In this document: in pieces, positions 58,804 to 64,000 of the stretch | How the letters are laid out: every line of letters begins with the position of its first letter | Position numbering within the stretch: the first letter of the stretch is position 1 | NCBI RefSeq assembly: GCF_001420595.1 | Contig: NZ_LJIX01000006.1 | Coordinates: forward strand, 237,861 to 301,860 | Direction of reading: 5' to 3' | Length of the DNA: 64,000 nt | Source: Cytobacillus solani | GTDB lineage: Bacteria; Bacillota; Bacilli; Bacillales; Cytobacillaceae | Program-made: the position numbers and the translations under genes | The notes under the pieces: generated by a model | The model's input: the letters and a program-made list of their open reading frames with translations, nothing else | Database searches by the model: none | What the model was told of the DNA's origin: nothing

Positions 58804-60867
58804 ATGTTTAAAAAAGCATTTGGTGTATTACAAAAGGTAGGTAAAGCGTTGATGCTGCCTGTTGCCCTTTTGCCAGCAGCGGGAATACTGCTTGCTCTAG
58901 GTGCGGCACTGAAGAATCCGGCACTGCTCGAGTTGGCTCCATTTCTGGATAATAACAGTGTGAAAATGGTTGCTTCAATCATGCAGAACGCTGGGGATAT
59001 TGTCTTTGGAAATCTGCCTGTTTTATTTGCTGTAGGTGTAGCGGTAGGTTTGGCAGGAGGAGATGGTGTAGCAGGTTTAGCAGCCATAATTGGTTACTTA
59101 ATTATGAATGTAACGATGGGCACAGCGGGAGGTATTACGGCAGAGGATGTGAATGGACTAAACTATGCGAGTGTCTTAGGGGTTCCGACTCTCCAGACCG
59201 GGGTGTTTGGTGGAATCATCGTGGGGATCATCGCGGCCTCCCTTTATAATAAATTTTATGAAATGGAATTGCCCTCTTACTTAGGTTTTTTTGCTGGAAA
59301 AAGATTTGTTCCGATTATTACAGCAGGCACAGCGGTTCTGCTGGGGTTATTACTGCTTGTTATTTGGCCTCCGATTCAAACAGCTTTAAATGCATTTTCG
59401 CAAAATATGGTGAATGCCAACTTAACTATATCAGCATTTATCTTTGGTGTCATCGAACGTTCGCTTATCCCATTTGGACTTCATCATATTTTCTATTCGC
59501 CGTTTTGGTATGAATTTGGGGAATATGTTACAAAAGCGGGTGAAGTAGTACGTGGAGACCAAAAGATATTTATGAAGCAAATTACTGATAATGTTCAAAA
59601 TTTAACAGCAGGTACATTTATGACAGGGAAGTTTCCGTTTATGATGTTTGGCTTGCCGGCAGCTGCATTAGCTATTTATCATGAAGCTCGTCCGGAAAAG
59701 AAAGTGGTTGTTGGCGGACTTATGGCTTCGGCGGCACTAACCTCATTCTTAACTGGGATTACGGAACCACTTGAATTTTCTTTCCTTTTTGTTGCTCCTG
59801 TCTTATTTGGTATACATGCTATATTTGCAGGATTCTCCTTTATGACTATGCATTTATTAAATGTAAAAATCGGTATGACCTTTTCTGGGGGACTGATCGA
59901 TTATATATTATTTGGTTTAATTAATCCGCAGACAAATGCATGGATTGTTATCCCTGTTGGATTAGTATTTGCTGTTTTATATTACTTTGGTTTCCGCTTT
60001 GCCATTCGGAGATTTGATTTGAAAACACCTGGACGGGAAGATACAGAGGAGGAAGAAGAGGCTGTGGTTTCTGGTAAAGGTGGAGATTTGCCATATGAAG
60101 TTCTAGAGGCGATGGGAGGAAAAGAAAATATCACAAATCTTGATGCGTGTATTACACGCCTTCGGGTATCGGTGAATGATATTAATAATGTAGATAAAAA
60201 TCGCCTGAAAAAGCTTGGTGCAGCAGGGGTACTTGAAGTAGGGAAAAATATACAAGCAATTTTTGGGCCGAGATCTGAAACGATTAAAGGACAAATGAAA
60301 GACATTATGAATGGAAAAAGACCCCGCGCAGCTGTTAAAGCCCCTGAGGATGGAGTGAAGCAGCAAATAGAAGAAGTAAATCCAGATGCACTTCGAAACG
60401 AAGGGGAAAAAGACCTATTCGTTTCTCCTATTAAAGGTGAAGTGATGCCAATTACGGAAGTACCTGATGCAGTTTTTTCAGAGAAAATGATGGGTGATGG
60501 TTTTGCGATTCTTCCATCTGAAGGAACAATCGTATCTCCTGTAGACGGTAAAATAATAAATCTTTTTCCAACCAAACACGCGATAGGAATACTATCTGAT
60601 TCCGGTCGGGAGATTTTAATCCATATAGGGATTGATTCTGTGAAATTAAAAGGAGAAGGATTTGAAGTTAGTGTACAAGAAAATGAGTATGTAAAAGCGG
60701 GGCAGCCGTTGTTAAAGGTGGACCTTGATTTCGTAAAGAATCATACACCTTCAATTATTACCCCTATTGTGTTTACTAATTTGAAGGAAGGAGAAGGTGT
60801 TGTTATTAAAAAGCAAGGTATGGTTGAATTGAAGGAGGAAGATATTATCTCTATATCCAAGGCGTAA
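58804..60867 (+). CDS. ptsG: PTS glucose transporter subunit EIICBA
   Basis: A 687-residue single-chain glucose-specific PTS enzyme. EIIC (about 1-410, membrane) begins [22 protein letters not shown] and contains [15 protein letters not shown] and [16 protein letters not shown] (about 430-515) has the phospho-Cys in [17 protein letters not shown] (about 530-687) has the phospho-His in [17 protein letters not shown]. It imports and phosphorylates glucose. The domain order IICBA and length match PtsG of B. subtilis. The leader terminator implies antiterminator control. Confidence 0.95.
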   Translation: MFKKAFGVLQKVGKALMLPVALLPAAGILLALGAALKNPALLELAPFLDNNSVKMVASIMQNAGDIVFGNLPVLFAVGVAVGLAGGDGVAGLAAIIGYLIMNVTMGTAGGITAEDVNGLNYASVLGVPTLQTGVFGGIIVGIIAASLYNKFYEMELPSYLGFFAGKRFVPIITAGTAVLLGLLLLVIWPPIQTALNAFSQNMVNANLTISAFIFGVIERSLIPFGLHHIFYSPFWYEFGEYVTKAGEVVRGDQKIFMKQITDNVQNLTAGTFMTGKFPFMMFGLPAAALAIYHEARPEKKVVVGGLMASAALTSFLTGITEPLEFSFLFVAPVLFGIHAIFAGFSFMTMHLLNVKIGMTFSGGLIDYILFGLINPQTNAWIVIPVGLVFAVLYYFGFRFAIRRFDLKTPGREDTEEEEEAVVSGKGGDLPYEVLEAMGGKENITNLDACITRLRVSVNDINNVDKNRLKKLGAAGVLEVGKNIQAIFGPRSETIKGQMKDIMNGKRPRAAVKAPEDGVKQQIEEVNPDALRNEGEKDLFVSPIKGEVMPITEVPDAVFSEKMMGDGFAILPSEGTIVSPVDGKIINLFPTKHAIGILSDSGREILIHIGIDSVKLKGEGFEVSVQENEYVKAGQPLLKVDLDFVKNHTPSIITPIVFTNLKEGEGVVIKKQGMVELKEEDIISISKA

Positions 60868-60877
60868 TATAAATGGG

Positions 60878-60913
60878 GAAACCAGTCATGTTTACGATGA
60901 CTGGTTTCTCTTT
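60878..60913 (+). terminator. Terminator after ptsG
   Basis: GAAACCAGTCAT (60878-60889) pairs exactly with ATGACTGGTTTC (60897-60908), then TCTTTTTC. Confidence 0.88.
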
Positions 60914-61015
60914 TTCGCTAAAATAGTTTACTACCAGGAATTTTCATACTGTGTCTGCTTTATAATGAGTAGAAAGTTGAAGGAAAAATAATCAAGTATT
61001 AATTAAAAATAATTG

Positions 61016-61127
61016 TTGACTGAATATGTGAAGAGGTGTTATTATAAAAAAACGGTCGTTAACAACTTATAAGAATTTAATTGAATTTAAATTAATAGTT
61101 GACACTGTAATTGATAGATGATATATT
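61016..61127 (+). promoter_or_regulatory. Tandem rRNA promoters P1 and P2
   Basis: P1: TTGACT (61016-61021) and TATTAT (61040-61045), 18-base spacer. P2: TTGACA (61099-61104) and TATATT (61122-61127), 17-base spacer. The leader then contains TTGCTCTTTGAAAACTGAAC (from about 61160), the conserved Bacillus rrn leader/antitermination segment, before the 16S start. Confidence 0.85.
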
Positions 61128-61239
61128 AGTAAAGTCGCTTTTGAGCGAAGCTATCAATTGTTATTGCTCTTTGAAAACTGAACGAACAAAAAACGTCAAC
61201 GTAAATTCAAGTTTTAAAACTTAAGAGCTAATCTTACTC

Positions 61240-64000
<2,761 letters not shown>

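Noticed and set aside
59982-60575. 197-codon minus-strand frame opposite ptsG
   Set aside because: Shadow of the EIIB/EIIA coding sequence.

Overview
The window is chromosomal DNA from a low-GC, spore-forming member of the Bacillaceae. This rests on a Bacillus-type 16S and 23S rRNA start, a cwlJ-like spore cortex hydrolase gene, strong AAGGAGG ribosome binding sites, LexA boxes of the GAAC-N4-GTTC type, T-run terminators, two guanine riboswitches, a guanidine-I riboswitch, and glpP/glpD. I cannot fix the genus; the 16S text is only compatible with Bacillus relatives such as Niallia or Cytobacillus.

Bases 1-9200 are accessory. Genes are sparse, gaps are long, and there are relics: a divergent SOS-regulated YolD pair with a collapsed WYL-like gene, a replication-relaxation-like relic, cwlJ, a single-chain triple RidA protein, and an FG-GAP/HYR repeat protein. 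Three same-strand copies of a 17-base sequence (3225, 5420, 9035) read as the last codons of groEL (GGMM-stop or GGMV-stop), each followed by a terminator. They cut the region into cassette-like segments and look like attachment-site copies. In Bacillus relatives groEL is commonly followed by guaA and pbuG; guaA and pbuG are here at 54.9-58.6 kb, so groEL probably lies just left of the window and much of 1-54 kb may be inserted.

9.2-17.8 kb holds an ABC transporter/DUF4097 operon divergent from a two-component system, and a TetR-controlled MacB/FtsX-type exporter. 17.8-24.9 kb is a catabolic unit: a PAS/sigma-54 activator divergent from a Rieske oxygenase, aldehyde dehydrogenase, malate/tartrate-type decarboxylating dehydrogenase and BCCT transporter. 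It has an exact sigma-54 promoter and a perfect cre palindrome. The gene set fits carnitine breakdown to trimethylamine, malic semialdehyde, malate and pyruvate. 25.0-32.3 kb looks like a glycerol-phosphate module: ABC importer, HAD phosphatase, GlpP antiterminator and GlpD, with terminator leaders before the importer and before glpD.

32.4-50.1 kb is a mosaic: a frameshifted MerR gene, AraC regulator/SDR pair, ABC-F protein behind a leader peptide and two terminators, methyltransferase, MarR/MFS pair, orphan binding protein, frameshifted ECF sigma gene with anti-sigma factor, NIPSNAP and GNAT proteins, guanidine riboswitch with a two-gene SMR exporter, and a VWA lipoprotein with a broken duplicate. 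50.2-54.6 kb is a MoxR/DUF58/transglutaminase operon. From 54.7 kb the window is core genome: guanine riboswitch-guaA, a palindromic repeat block, guanine riboswitch-pbuG, a leader terminator with ptsG, and an rRNA operon with two promoters, 16S, a tRNA-free spacer and the start of 23S.
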